Shown: positions 9,037 through 18,086, counted from the stretch's first letter. The stretch is DNA of 40,276 nucleotides from Rhizobiales bacterium Ga0077556 (GCA_001464235.1 LNFH01000273.1:1-40276); one strand, 5' to 3'. Program-made: numbers and translations. Notes: a model not told the origin generated them from the letters alone.

Positions 9037-10406
9037 CGCGGCTCGACGCGCATCGGCATGCCGCCGTCCGGGCGCAGCGTCAGACGGATGGTCGGCAGCG
9101 GCTGGTGCCCGGCGAGCGGCACGAACCGCACGGCGCGCACGAGCGTGGCGAGGATCGCCACCGCCTCGGCCATGGCGAAGGCAGCGCCGATGCAGATGCG
9201 CGGCCCGGCGCCGAAGGGAAGATAGGCGCCGCGATGGAGCGCCCTGGCGCTCTCCGGCGCGAAGCGGTCGGGATCGAAGGCCTCCGGCCGCTGCCAGATC
9301 TGCGTGTGGCGGTGCACCGCATAGACGGGCACGTAGACCGGCGTGCCCTTGGCAATAGTCTCGCCGCCCAGCGTCACGTCCTCGCTGGCGATGCGCGGGA
9401 TCAGCGGGGCCGGCGGATAGAGGCGCATGGCCTCCTGCACCACCTGTTTGGCATAGACCAGCCCGTCGATGTGACCGGCCTCGACCGGCCCGTCGCCGAC
9501 GACGCGTTCGACCTCGTCGAGGAGCCGCGCCTCGACATCAGGCGCATTGCCGAGAAGCCACAGCGCCCAGGTGAGGGCGAGAGCCGTCGTCTCGTGGCCG
9601 GCCACGACGAAGGTCAGGAGGTTGTCGGCGAGCTCGGCGTCGGTCATGGACCGCCCGGTCTCCGGGTCGGCGGCCGCGATGAGGAAGTCGAGGAGGTCGG
9701 GCGTCGCGCTGGGCCTCGCACGCCGTTCGGCGATCACCCGCGCCATCTCCCGCCTCAGGAACAGGTTGCCCTCGCGGGCGCGCCGCTTGCCGGGATAGGG
9801 CAGCCAGGACGGTGCGCGCAGGATCGACAGGGCGGCGATCCAGCCCACCGTGTCGAAATAGTGGGAGATCTCCTGCCCGAAGCGCCGGGTGTCGAAGCTA
9901 GCCGCCCCCGACAGCATGGTCTCGACGATGACGTCGAAGGTGGTCGCCATCATCAGCTCGGCGACGTCGACGGTCTCGCCTCCCCGCGCCCCGAGATCGG
10001 CGACGGTCCGCGCCGCAGCCGCGTGGAAGGCGGGCACGAAGCCGAGGATGGTGGAATGGCGGAACGGGGGCGCCGCCGCCCGGCGCTGCCAGCGCCACTG
10101 CGCGCCCTCCGCCGTGAAGATCGATTCGTTGCCGACCGCCGGACCGATGGTGCGGCGGATGATCGGCGCCTTGGGAAAGACGGCGGCCTTGGCCACCAGC
10201 ATCTCGTCGACGAGCGCCGGATCCATCACGAAGAGCAGCGGCCGGCCGGCGAATCGCTGCCAGAACAGGCGCTCGGTGAAGAGCGGCTGCGGCCAGGTCT
10301 CCAGCGGATTGTGGACGAGGGTGCGCAGCAGGCGAAACAGGCCGAGCGGCCGGTCCGGATGATCGAGGGACTGCGGTGTGAACAGGGCCGGCTCGATCAG
10401 CGTCAT
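9033..10406 (-). CDS. Cytochrome P450
   Basis: A 457-residue soluble P450. The heme-binding loop FGAGPRICIGAAFAM with its thiolate Cys is near the C-terminus, the I-helix oxygen-binding AGHETTALAL is present, and the K-helix ExxR appears in EAMRLYPPAPLIPR. No N-terminal membrane anchor is seen, as usual for bacterial P450s. No ferredoxin or reductase gene lies in the window, so the redox partner and substrate are unknown. The ATG at 10406 has a strong Shine-Dalgarno GGGAGG (10414-10419) placed directly behind the exoR stop, implying coupled translation. It is the third gene of the ilvD-exoR-P450 block. Confidence 0.95.
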   Translation of the reverse strand: MTLIEPALFTPQSLDHPDRPLGLFRLLRTLVHNPLETWPQPLFTERLFWQRFAGRPLLFVMDPALVDEMLVAKAAVFPKAPIIRRTIGPAVGNESIFTAEGAQWRWQRRAAAPPFRHSTILGFVPAFHAAAARTVADLGARGGETVDVAELMMATTFDVIVETMLSGAASFDTRRFGQEISHYFDTVGWIAALSILRAPSWLPYPGKRRAREGNLFLRREMARVIAERRARPSATPDLLDFLIAAADPETGRSMTDAELADNLLTFVVAGHETTALALTWALWLLGNAPDVEARLLDEVERVVGDGPVEAGHIDGLVYAKQVVQEAMRLYPPAPLIPRIASEDVTLGGETIAKGTPVYVPVYAVHRHTQIWQRPEAFDPDRFAPESARALHRGAYLPFGAGPRICIGAAFAMAEAVAILATLVRAVRFVPLAGHQPLPTIRLTLRPDGGMPMRVEPR

Positions 10407-10419
10407 CGACGCGCCTCCC

Positions 10420-11232
10420 TCACCTTCGGACGGTCTTGATCCAGGTCTCGACCATCCGCAGCGCCACGCCCCGCTCGTCGTCCGAGGCCTGGCGCATGGC
10501 CTCCTCGTACATTTCGCTGATCCAGGGCTCGTTCTCGCTCGCCGCTTCCTTGGCGAGCGTCAGGAACATGAGGCCGCGCGGCGCGGCACGCGGCACGTCC
10601 CGCCCGGTGAACAGCATGTGGCCGAGCACTGCCTGCGCCTGGTGATGGCTCTTCTGCGCGGCGAGCTGCAGCCAGCGCGCCGCCTGGCGCGGGTCGCGCG
10701 GTGCGCCCTTGCCCTCGAGCAGCATGCGTCCGAGGCGGAACTGGCCGTCGGCGTCGCCGAAGGTGGAGGCGGCGTAGAAATAGAGCTCCACGGCCTTGCC
10801 CGGGTCGGGGCGGACATAAGTGTTGGGGATTCCCTCGACGAGATAGTTCCCCATGGCGACGAAGGCGGAGGAGATGAACCGTGCGTCGGGCGAGTTGGGC
10901 CCCTCCTCGCGCCGGGTGATGGTGATCTGGCGGAAGGTCTCGAAGGCCTTGAGGTCGGAACGGGCGACGCCCTCGCCTTCCATGTACATGCGGCCGAGGC
11001 GCCAGGCGGAAGCCGCATGGCCGCCGCTCGCGGCATACTGGAGGGCGGAGACCGCATCGTCGGTACGCCCGTCGCGCAGCGCGCGCCCATAGGCGCGGAA
11101 GGCGTCGAGGGCCGAACGCGCATCGCCCGACGGCTGGCCGTCGAAGGCGAAGGCGCCCCCCGCCGGCAGGGTCGCCGCCAGCACCGTCGCCACCAGGGCG
11201 ACACGCAGGGTAAGACGATCAGATATCCGCAT
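10420..11232 (-). CDS. exoR: ExoR-like periplasmic Sel1-repeat regulator
   Basis: A 270-residue protein with an N-terminal signal peptide ([19 protein letters not shown]) and Sel1-type repeats, for example [21 protein letters not shown] and [19 protein letters not shown]. Length, repeat order and the N-terminal [22 protein letters not shown] segment match ExoR of Hyphomicrobiales. In Sinorhizobium and Agrobacterium, ExoR is the periplasmic inhibitor of the ExoS/ChvG-ChvI two-component system that controls exopolysaccharide, motility and acid response. The assignment rests on resemblance; a generic Sel1 protein is the alternative. Its start overlaps the 3' end of ilvD by 14 bases, and the P450 gene follows 13 bases after its stop. 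No exoS/chvI genes are in the window. Confidence 0.8.
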   Translation of the reverse strand: MRISDRLTLRVALVATVLAATLPAGGAFAFDGQPSGDARSALDAFRAYGRALRDGRTDDAVSALQYAASGGHAASAWRLGRMYMEGEGVARSDLKAFETFRQITITRREEGPNSPDARFISSAFVAMGNYLVEGIPNTYVRPDPGKAVELYFYAASTFGDADGQFRLGRMLLEGKGAPRDPRQAARWLQLAAQKSHHQAQAVLGHMLFTGRDVPRAAPRGLMFLTLAKEAASENEPWISEMYEEAMRQASDDERGVALRMVETWIKTVRR

Positions 11233-12940
11233 AGACGTGCTTTTCCCCGGCGCCGCCCGGATGGGTCACCGCACCGTCAACCGCAGGTCCGACCTGCTGT
11301 GCATATTTCCAGATGGCGCCCGACCCGTACTCCGTGGGTTTCGGGCCTTTCCAGTCCTTCTTACGCGCCCGCAATTCGGCGGCCGTAAGGCGAACTTTGA
11401 GCGTTCCTTTGACCGCATCGATTTCGATCATGTCGCCGTCGCGCAGCAACGCGATCGGCCCGCCGACCTGCGCCTCGGGCCCGACATGGCCGATGCAGAA
11501 GCCGCGCGTCGCGCCGGAGAACCGGCCGTCGGTGATGAGGGCGACCTTGTCGCCCATCCCCTGGCCGTAGAGCGCCGCCGTGGTCGCCAGCATCTCGCGC
11601 ATGCCGGGGCCGCCCTTGGGGCCCTCGTAGCGGATGACGATGACCTCACCCTCGCGGATGGTGCGCTCGGTCACCGCCTTGAAGCACTCCTCCTCGCGGT
11701 CGAAGCAGCGGGCCGGTCCCTTGAAGCGCAGCTTCTTCATGCCGGCGACCTTCACGATGGCGCCGTCGGGAGCGAGGTTGCCCTTCAGGCCGACGACGCC
11801 GCCGGTCTTGGTGATGGGCTTCGAGGTCGGATAGACCACGTCCTGGTCGGGGTTCCAGCGCACCGTGGCGAGGTTCTCCGCCATGGTTCGGCCGGTGACC
11901 GTCATGCAGTCGCCGTGCAGGAAGCCGCCGTCCAGCAGCGCCTTCATCAGGAGCGGAATGCCGCCGGCCTCGAACATGTCCTTGGCGACGTATTTGCCGC
12001 CCGGCTTCAGGTCGGCGATGTAGGGCGTCTTCTTGAAGATCTCGGCCACGTCGAACAGGTCGAACTTGATGCCGCATTCATGCGCCATGGCCGGCAGGTG
12101 CAGCGCCGCGTTGGTCGACCCGCCCGAGGCGGCGACCACGGTGGCGGCATTCTCCAGCGCCTTGCGGGTGACGATGTCGCGCGGGCGGATGCCCCTGGCG
12201 ATGAGTTCCATCACCTTCTCGCCGGCCGCGTAGCAGAAGGCGTCGCGGATGTCGTAGGGCGCCGGCGCGCCGGCCGAATAGGGCAGCGCGAGACCGATAG
12301 CCTCCGACACGGTCGCCATGGTGTTGGCGGTGAACTGGGCCCCGCAGGCGCCGGCGGACGGCGCGCCGACCCGCTCCAGCTCGTCGAGATCCTCGGCCGA
12401 CATCTCGCCGACCGAATGCTTGCCGACCGCCTCGAACAGGTCCTGCACGGTCACCTGACGGCCGCGGAACGTGCCCGGCAGGATCGACCCGCCGTAGATG
12501 AAGATCGACGGCACGTTGAGGCGCACCATGGCCATCATCATGCCCGGCAGCGACTTGTCGCAGCCTGCGAGGCCGACGAGGGCGTCATAGGCGTGGCCGC
12601 GCATGGAGAGTTCGACCGAGTCGGCGATGATCTCGCGGGAGGGAAGCGAGGACTTCATGCCGGCATGGCCCATGGCGATGCCGTCGGTCACGGTGATGGT
12701 GCAGAACTCCCGCGGGGTCCCTTGCGCGGACTCGACGCCCTTCTTCACTGCCTGCGCCTGGCGCATCAGCGCGATGTTGCAGGGCGCCGCCTCGTTCCAG
12801 CAGGTGGCGACCCCGACGAAGGGCTGGTGGATCTGCTTGGTCGTCAGCCCCATCGCATAGAGGTATGACCGGTGCGGCGCCCGCGAGGGGCCCTCCGTCA
12901 CATGGCGGCTGGGCAGTTTCGCCTTGTCGAATGCGCTCAT
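11219..12940 (-). CDS. ilvD: Dihydroxy-acid dehydratase
   Basis: A 573-residue IlvD/Edd-family enzyme that dehydrates dihydroxy-acids to 2-keto acids in valine, leucine and isoleucine synthesis. Cysteines expected to hold the Fe-S cluster occur in [27 protein letters not shown] and [15 protein letters not shown]. The sequence resembles the roughly 570-residue [2Fe-2S] branch. Start: ATG 12940 ([14 protein letters not shown]) with a GGGGGAG Shine-Dalgarno just upstream; the open frame continues 77 codons further but that part has no family character. The last 14 bases overlap exoR. It appears to head a three-gene transcript. Confidence 0.96.
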   Translation of the reverse strand: MSAFDKAKLPSRHVTEGPSRAPHRSYLYAMGLTTKQIHQPFVGVATCWNEAAPCNIALMRQAQAVKKGVESAQGTPREFCTITVTDGIAMGHAGMKSSLPSREIIADSVELSMRGHAYDALVGLAGCDKSLPGMMMAMVRLNVPSIFIYGGSILPGTFRGRQVTVQDLFEAVGKHSVGEMSAEDLDELERVGAPSAGACGAQFTANTMATVSEAIGLALPYSAGAPAPYDIRDAFCYAAGEKVMELIARGIRPRDIVTRKALENAATVVAASGGSTNAALHLPAMAHECGIKFDLFDVAEIFKKTPYIADLKPGGKYVAKDMFEAGGIPLLMKALLDGGFLHGDCMTVTGRTMAENLATVRWNPDQDVVYPTSKPITKTGGVVGLKGNLAPDGAIVKVAGMKKLRFKGPARCFDREEECFKAVTERTIREGEVIVIRYEGPKGGPGMREMLATTAALYGQGMGDKVALITDGRFSGATRGFCIGHVGPEAQVGGPIALLRDGDMIEIDAVKGTLKVRLTAAELRARKKDWKGPKPTEYGSGAIWKYAQQVGPAVDGAVTHPGGAGEKHVYADI

Positions 12941-13234
12941 CGTGTGGCTCCCCCGCGCGATGCGGAGACGCCGGACGGGCAACCGGGGGAACGATGAAGG
13001 CGAAAGCGGAAGGTCATCTACGCGCAGGCCACTCGATGGTTCCACGGCGGGCGCCGGAAACGGGGGATTTGCGCTAAATTTCTGCGCTTCGGCCTGTGGC
13101 GGGATTGCGGCAAAACATGGTGAACGGATTGCGCCGATGCGAGCCGTTCCAGCCTGTTGCCAAAAGGACACGAAAACGCCGGCGGCCGAGGCGCGCCGGC
13201 GTCACCGGATCATGATTGGCGGGATGCGCGCCCC
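12941..13234. other. Intergenic region between ilvD and valS
   Basis: The longest gene-free stretch (294 bases). It holds the ilvD leader and the valS terminator described separately. The minus strand has no stop codon for 77 codons upstream of ilvD, but the translation lacks recognisable similarity. I see no clear -35/-10 pair for ilvD, no run of branched-chain-amino-acid codons that would suggest a leader-peptide attenuator, and no RNA gene. Confidence 0.5.
13173..13202 (-). terminator. Rho-independent terminator of valS
   Basis: A perfect 9-bp inverted repeat, ACGCCGGCG at 13176-13184 and CGCCGGCGT at 13194-13202 with a 9-base loop. Read on the minus strand it is followed by TTTT and begins 32 bases after the valS stop, as expected for an intrinsic terminator. 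The T-tract is short. Confidence 0.65.
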
Positions 13235-15919
13235 TCAGCCGAGGGTCGCCAGCCGTTGCAACGCCGCCTCGACGCTGCGGCGGCGTTCGGCCGCCTCGGC
13301 GCGCTTCTCGTGCTGCTCGGCCACCACGTCCTCGGCCGCCCGGGCCATGAAGTTGGCGTTGTTGAGCTTGGCGTCGCAGCGGGCGATGTCGCTCTCCGCC
13401 TCCTTCAGCGCCTTGGTGAGGCGCGTGCGCTCGGCGGCGACGTCGATGAGCCCCGCCATGGGCAGGGCCAGCGTCTCGCCGCGCACCACGATCTGCACCG
13501 ATCCCGCCGGCGCCTCGGCGGCCACGGTAATGCCCGACAGCCTCGCAAGACGGTTGAGGAGATCGCCATAAGCATCTGTCACAGAGCGGGTCTTGTCGGA
13601 CGGCGACAAGAGGACGAGCGGCACCTGCGTGCCCGGCGCGACGTTCATCTCGGCGCGCACCGACCGGATCGCGGTGATGGCATCCACCAGCCAGCCGATC
13701 TCGGCTTCCGCGGCCTCGTCGGCAAGCCCCTCCAGGACCGGCCAGGCGCTCAACGCCAGCACGCCCTCGCGCGCGGGACCCGCCTCGCCCGTCACCGTCC
13801 ACAGCTCCTCGGTGATGAAGGGCATGAACGGGTGGAGCAGCTTCAGGATCTGGTCGAGGGTCCAGGCCGTGGCGGCACGCACCTCGGCCTTGGCCGCCTC
13901 GTCGGTGCCGGTGAAGATCGGCTTGGCGAATTCGAGGAACCAGTCGCAGAAGATGTTCCAGACGAAGCGATAGGCCGCGCCCGCGGCCTCGTTGTACTTG
14001 TAGGCCTGGATGGCGGCCTCGGTCTCGGCCACCGCCTTCGCCGTCTCGCCGACGATCCAGCGGGCGAGCGTCGTCTGCACGCGCGCCGGGTCGAAGCCGT
14101 CGACGCGGCGGCACTCGTTCATTTCGGCGAAGCGGGCCGCGTTCCAGAGCTTGGTCGCGAAGTTGCGGTAACCCTCGACGCGCGAGCGGGCGAACTTCAC
14201 GTCCGAGCCCTGGCTCGCCTGCGCCACCAGCGCGAAGCGCAGCGCATCCGCGCCGAACTCGTCGATGAGGCCGAGCGGATCGACGACGTTGCCGAGCGTC
14301 TTCGACATCTTGCGGCCCTTGTCGTCGCGCACCAGGCCGTGGATGACGACGTCGGAGAACGGCTTCTCCCCCATGAAGTGGAGGCCGAGCATCATCATCC
14401 GGGCGACCCAGAAGAAGATGATGTCGAAACCGGTGACCAGCGTCGCCGTCGGATAGAAGCGCGAGAGCTCCCCCGTCGTGTCGGGCCAACCGAGGGTCGA
14501 GAAGGGCCAGAGACCCGAGGAGAACCAGGTGTCGAGCACGTCGGGGTCACGGGTCAGCGACACCCCTGCCCTGCCGAAATGGGCATCGGCGAGAGCCTGG
14601 GCCTCCGCCTCGCTCGCCGCGACGAAGACCTCGCCGTCCTCGGCATACCAGGCGGGAATCTGGTGTCCCCACCAGAGCTGGCGCGAGATGCACCAGGGCT
14701 GGATGTTCTCCAGCCAGCGGAAATAGTCGCCGGCGAAGCGCTCCGGCACGAAGCGTGTCTCGCCCTTGCGCACCGCCTCGAGGGCGGGCTTGGCGAGGGT
14801 TGCGGCATCCACATACCACTGCTCGGTCAGCCAGGGCTCGACCACCGCGCCGCCGCGCTGGGCATGCGGCACCATGTGGGTGTGCGGTTCGATCTTGTCG
14901 ACGAGGCCCAGCGCCTCCATGTCGGCGACGACCTTCTTGCGCGCCTCGAAGCGCGGCAGGCCGCGATAGGCCGCCGGCGCGTTCTCGTTCACCACCGCCG
15001 ACGCGTCGAAGATGTTGATGAGCTCGAGGTCATGGCGCTTGCCCACCTCGAAGTCGTTGAAGTCGTGGGCCGGCGTGATCTTCACCGCGCCGGACCCCTT
15101 CTCCGGATCTGAGTAGGTGTCGCCGACGATCGGGATCTCGCGGCCGACCAGCGGCAGCACCACCATCTTGCCGATCAGGTGCCGGTAGCGCTCGTCTTCC
15201 GGGTGGACGGCGACGGCGGTGTCGCCGAGCATGGTCTCGGGCCGCGTCGTGGCGACGACGATGTACTGCGTCGGGTCGTCCTTCAGCGGATATTTGAAGT
15301 GCCAGAGATTGCCCTTCACCTCGAGCGAGTCGACCTCGAGGTCGGAGATGGCCGACTGGAACTCCGGATCCCAGTTCACCAGCCGCTTGTCGCGGTAGAT
15401 GAGACCCGCCTTGTGCAGATCGACGAAGACCTTGGTGACGGCCCGCACCATCTGGTCGCCGGCCTCGCCGCGCGTGCCCATCGTGAAACGCTCGCGGGAC
15501 CAGTCGCACGATGCGCCCAGCCGCTTCAGCTGGTTGAAGATCGTGCCGCCGCTCTCCGCCTTCCAGTCCCACACCTTCTCGATGAAGGCCTCGCGGCCGA
15601 GATCGCGCATCTGGATGCCCTTCTCGGCGAGCTGCCGGGAGACGACCAGCTGCGTGGCAATGCCCGCGTGGTCCGTTCCCGGCTGCCAGAGGACGTCCTT
15701 GCCGCGCATGCGCTCGTAGCGGCATAGCACGTCCTGCAACGTGTTGTTGAGCGCGTGGCCCATGTGCAGCGAGCCGGTGACGTTCGGCGGCGGGATCATG
15801 ATCGCATAGGCCGCGGCGCCCGCACGGTCCGGCCGCCCGGCCCTGAAGGCCTCCGCCTTGTCCCAGGCGGCCGCGATACGGGCCTCGATATCCTTCGGCG
15901 AATAGGTCTTCTCGAGCAT
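13235..15919 (-). CDS. valS: Valyl-tRNA synthetase
   Basis: An 894-residue class Ia synthetase. HIGH signature: PPPNVTGSLHMGHALNN near residues 42-58; KMSKS: GRKMSKTLGNVVDP near residue 530. The editing domain (VATTRPETMLGDTAVAVHPEDERY) and the C-terminal coiled coil (AERTRLTKALKEAESDIARCD onward) are intact. The chosen ATG 15919 (MLEKTYSPKDIEARIAAAW) matches the family; the open frame extends about 100 codons upstream across the MFS start and was rejected. An intrinsic terminator follows. In many alphaproteobacteria valS follows popZ directly; here an oppositely oriented MFS gene separates them. Confidence 0.97.
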   Translation of the reverse strand: MLEKTYSPKDIEARIAAAWDKAEAFRAGRPDRAGAAAYAIMIPPPNVTGSLHMGHALNNTLQDVLCRYERMRGKDVLWQPGTDHAGIATQLVVSRQLAEKGIQMRDLGREAFIEKVWDWKAESGGTIFNQLKRLGASCDWSRERFTMGTRGEAGDQMVRAVTKVFVDLHKAGLIYRDKRLVNWDPEFQSAISDLEVDSLEVKGNLWHFKYPLKDDPTQYIVVATTRPETMLGDTAVAVHPEDERYRHLIGKMVVLPLVGREIPIVGDTYSDPEKGSGAVKITPAHDFNDFEVGKRHDLELINIFDASAVVNENAPAAYRGLPRFEARKKVVADMEALGLVDKIEPHTHMVPHAQRGGAVVEPWLTEQWYVDAATLAKPALEAVRKGETRFVPERFAGDYFRWLENIQPWCISRQLWWGHQIPAWYAEDGEVFVAASEAEAQALADAHFGRAGVSLTRDPDVLDTWFSSGLWPFSTLGWPDTTGELSRFYPTATLVTGFDIIFFWVARMMMLGLHFMGEKPFSDVVIHGLVRDDKGRKMSKTLGNVVDPLGLIDEFGADALRFALVAQASQGSDVKFARSRVEGYRNFATKLWNAARFAEMNECRRVDGFDPARVQTTLARWIVGETAKAVAETEAAIQAYKYNEAAGAAYRFVWNIFCDWFLEFAKPIFTGTDEAAKAEVRAATAWTLDQILKLLHPFMPFITEELWTVTGEAGPAREGVLALSAWPVLEGLADEAAEAEIGWLVDAITAIRSVRAEMNVAPGTQVPLVLLSPSDKTRSVTDAYGDLLNRLARLSGITVAAEAPAGSVQIVVRGETLALPMAGLIDVAAERTRLTKALKEAESDIARCDAKLNNANFMARAAEDVVAEQHEKRAEAAERRRSVEAALQRLATLG

Positions 15920-16007
15920 GACGGTCCGGCGGCTGAGCGGCGATGGGAGCGCACCAAAGCCGCGCCCGGACGGCAAAGTCAACATTTCTGCCATGCGAAG
16001 CCGTGAC

Positions 16008-16037
16008 TTGCCGCAGTGCAGGAACAGGGCACATAGG
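16008..16037 (+). promoter_or_regulatory. Candidate MFS-gene promoter
   Basis: TTGCCG at 16008-16013 and CATAGG at 16032-16037, 18 bases apart, in the 124-base gap between the divergent valS and MFS genes. If correct, transcription would begin at or within a few bases of the ATG at 16044, giving an almost leaderless message. This is speculative. Confidence 0.3.
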
Positions 16038-16043
16038 CTGAAG

Positions 16044-17258
16044 ATGACCCAGCCCCCTGCCGATGACGTGCCGACCGACGCCGTACCGTGGCGGGCCCTC
16101 TTCCTGCTGGGATCGGCCTCCTTCGCCTCCTCGGCGGGCCTGCGCTTCTGCGATCCGCTGCTGCCGACCCTCGCCGGTGCCTTCGACACCACGCCGGGGG
16201 CCGCGGCCATCGTCGTCACGGCCTATGGCCTCGCCTATGGCGGGTTCCAGCTCATCACCGGCCCGCTCGGCGACCGCTACGGCAAGGTCCGGATGATCGC
16301 GCTCGGGGCGACGCTCTGCGGGCTCTTCACCCTCGCCTGCGCCTTCGCCACCACGCTGGAGCAGATCGCCCTCTTCCGCTTCTTCGCCGGCCTGACCGGC
16401 GCCGCCATCATTCCCAACTGCCTCGCCTTCATCGGCGACACCATTCCGCTGGCCCAGCGCCAGGCGGTGCTCGCCCGCTACATGATCTTCATGAGTTCGG
16501 GCGCCATCAGCGGCCAGGCCGTCGGCGGCCTGCTCGCCGATGCCTTCGGCTGGCCCGCGGCCTTCGTCATGGTCGGCGGCTTCATGATCGCGGCGGGCCT
16601 CACCCTCACCATCCAGCTGCGGACGAACCCGGTGCTGTCGCGCCGTACGGCCGTCCCCTCGGGTGGTCTCGTCGGTTCGTTCCGCCAGATCCTCGCCAGC
16701 GGCCGCACGCCGCTCGGCCGCCTGGTCCTCGCCACCGTGACGGTGGAGGCGGTGCTCTACATCGGCGCCTTCACCTTCGTCGGCGCCCATCTCCACGACA
16801 AGTTCGCCGTGAGCTTCACCGTGGTCGGCATCATGACGGCTCTCGCCGCGGTCGGGGCCGTCGCCTATTCGTCCTTCGCACCCATGCTGCTGGCACGGTT
16901 CTCCCAGTCGAGCCTGCTCGCCCTCTCCGGCATCGCCTTCTCGCTGAGCTTCCTCGTCATCGCGCTGTCGCCCTGGCTCTGGCCCGTGGCGCTCGCCATC
17001 GTGCTCTGCGGCGGCGCCTTCGCGCTGTTCCACAATGCGCTGCAAATCATGGCGACGCAGATCAATCCGGAGGCGCGCGGCGCCTCGATCGCGACCTTCG
17101 CCTTCTGCTTCTTCGCCGGCCAGACGCTGGGGGTCCTGTGCACCAGCGTGATGTTCGACCGCTGGGGGCCCGAGCCGATCTTCCTTGCCGCAGCGGCGCT
17201 GATGCCGGCCATGGCGCTCGTCTTCAGGGCGCGTCTTCAGGCCGTGCAGAAGGCCTGA
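16044..17258 (+). CDS. MFS transporter (drug/sugar efflux type)
   Basis: A 404-residue major facilitator with about 12 hydrophobic helices. The motif between helices 2 and 3 appears as GPLGDRYGKVRMIALG near residues 73-88, matching MFS motif A. The helix-5 region ISGQAVGGLLADAFGWPAAFVMVGG resembles the antiporter motif of drug-efflux members, so export of a small molecule by proton antiport is inferred; the substrate is unknown. ATG 16044 (MTQPPADDVPTD) is chosen because residues before it are not family-like. It is divergent from valS and convergent with popZ (10-base gap). Confidence 0.85.
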   Translation: MTQPPADDVPTDAVPWRALFLLGSASFASSAGLRFCDPLLPTLAGAFDTTPGAAAIVVTAYGLAYGGFQLITGPLGDRYGKVRMIALGATLCGLFTLACAFATTLEQIALFRFFAGLTGAAIIPNCLAFIGDTIPLAQRQAVLARYMIFMSSGAISGQAVGGLLADAFGWPAAFVMVGGFMIAAGLTLTIQLRTNPVLSRRTAVPSGGLVGSFRQILASGRTPLGRLVLATVTVEAVLYIGAFTFVGAHLHDKFAVSFTVVGIMTALAAVGAVAYSSFAPMLLARFSQSSLLALSGIAFSLSFLVIALSPWLWPVALAIVLCGGAFALFHNALQIMATQINPEARGASIATFAFCFFAGQTLGVLCTSVMFDRWGPEPIFLAAAALMPAMALVFRARLQAVQKA

Positions 17259-17268
17259 CGGGCGGGCC

Positions 17269-17913
17269 TCAGCGGCCGGGGCCGCGCGAGACCCGTTCGA
17301 TCTCCGCGCGCACCAGCCGCTCGACGAGCTGGGGCAGGTTGTCGTCGAGCCAGGTCTTCAGCATCGGGCGCAGCATGTCGCGCAGCAGGTCCTCGATCGT
17401 GCGATTGCCGACCAGCATGGAGTTCGCCAGCGACCCGAAGGCGGCGCCGACGGCCGCATGGGCCTCGGCCGAGAGCAGCGCCGAGGGAGCCGCAGCAGGC
17501 GGCGGCGGTGTGTAGCGCTCCGGCGGCGGCGGGGCATCGACGAAGTCGAGATCGGCGCGCTGCGAGATCGGCTTGATGATGCCCATCCGCTCCGGCACGG
17601 CATCGGCCTTGCTCAGCTCGAAGATGTCGGGCTCGGGAGCGGCAGCCTTGGGCGGAGCGGGAGGCGGAGGCGGGGGCGGCGGAGCAGGCTCCGGCTCCTC
17701 GTCCATGGCGTCGAAGCCGGCGAGGAGCGCGTCGATGTCGTCCTGCGACTTCGGAGCTTCCTCGGCGGCGGGTTCTGGCGCGGGCGGCGGAGGCGCGGGC
17801 GGAGCGGCCTTGGCGGCGGGCGCCTTGGCCGGTTCGTCGTCGGCGATGATCCGGCGAATCGACGCCAGGATTTCCTCCATCGACGGTTCGTTCGCCTTGG
17901 CCGTCTGTGACAT
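17269..17913 (-). CDS. popZ: Polar organizing protein PopZ (DUF2497)
   Basis: A 214-residue protein with the two conserved PopZ ends: N-terminal EPSMEEILASIRRIIADDEP (binding helix) and C-terminal LLRDMLRPMLKTWLDDNLPQL plus VERLVRAEIERVSRG (oligomerisation helices). Between them lies a Pro/Ala/Glu-rich disordered linker with a run of nine prolines or more interrupted only by Ala. PopZ assembles a polar matrix that anchors ParB-parS and cell-cycle regulators in alphaproteobacteria. The start ATG 17913 (MSQTAKANEPSMEE) is family-like. It follows tolC on the same strand after 173 bases and ends 10 bases from the convergent MFS stop. Confidence 0.92.
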   Translation of the reverse strand: MSQTAKANEPSMEEILASIRRIIADDEPAKAPAAKAAPPAPPPPAPEPAAEEAPKSQDDIDALLAGFDAMDEEPEPAPPPPPPPPAPPKAAAPEPDIFELSKADAVPERMGIIKPISQRADLDFVDAPPPPERYTPPPPAAAPSALLSAEAHAAVGAAFGSLANSMLVGNRTIEDLLRDMLRPMLKTWLDDNLPQLVERLVRAEIERVSRGPGR

Positions 17914-17974
17914 CCCCGCCCACCTCAAACGTCGCACGCATGGGAAGCGAAGGGCAATAGATCGGCCAAAAACC

Positions 17975-17990
17975 GAATCGCTTCCGAATC
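17975..17990. promoter_or_regulatory. Pair of GANTC (CcrM-type) sites upstream of popZ
   Basis: Two GAATC sequences at 17975-17979 and 17986-17990, 11 bases apart and each part of a repeated CCGAATC, lie about 60-75 bases upstream of the popZ start. GANTC is the target of the CcrM adenine methyltransferase of alphaproteobacteria, which times expression of some cell-cycle genes. Function here is inferred only from position. Confidence 0.35.
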
Positions 17991-18054
17991 AACTCCGCCG
18001 ACTATGCACCGCCCGGGCAGTCGAGGCCAACGCGCGCGGCCGCGATCCACAGGC

Positions 18055-18083
18055 AAAGTCCGCCGCGGGAGACGCGGCGGGAC
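18055..18083 (-). terminator. Possible terminator of tolC
   Basis: GTCCGCCGCG at 18058-18067 can pair with CGCGGCGGGAC at 18073-18083, leaving one bulged G and a 5-base loop. On the minus strand it is followed by TTTGCC, so the T-tract is only three. It begins just after the tolC stop at 18087. A weak terminator or a stabilising 3' hairpin. Confidence 0.5.
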
Positions 18084-18086
18084 GCT

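Noticed and set aside
8142-10439. A very long plus-strand open frame (over 700 codons) covering xth and antisense to the P450 gene
   Set aside because: It overlaps two well-recognised genes in other frames, its translation is low-complexity Arg/Gly/Pro-rich, and long spurious frames are expected at this GC content.
15920-16219. N-terminal extension of valS by about 100 codons
   Set aside because: It would overlap the MFS start, has no synthetase similarity, and ATG 15919 gives the normal N-terminus.
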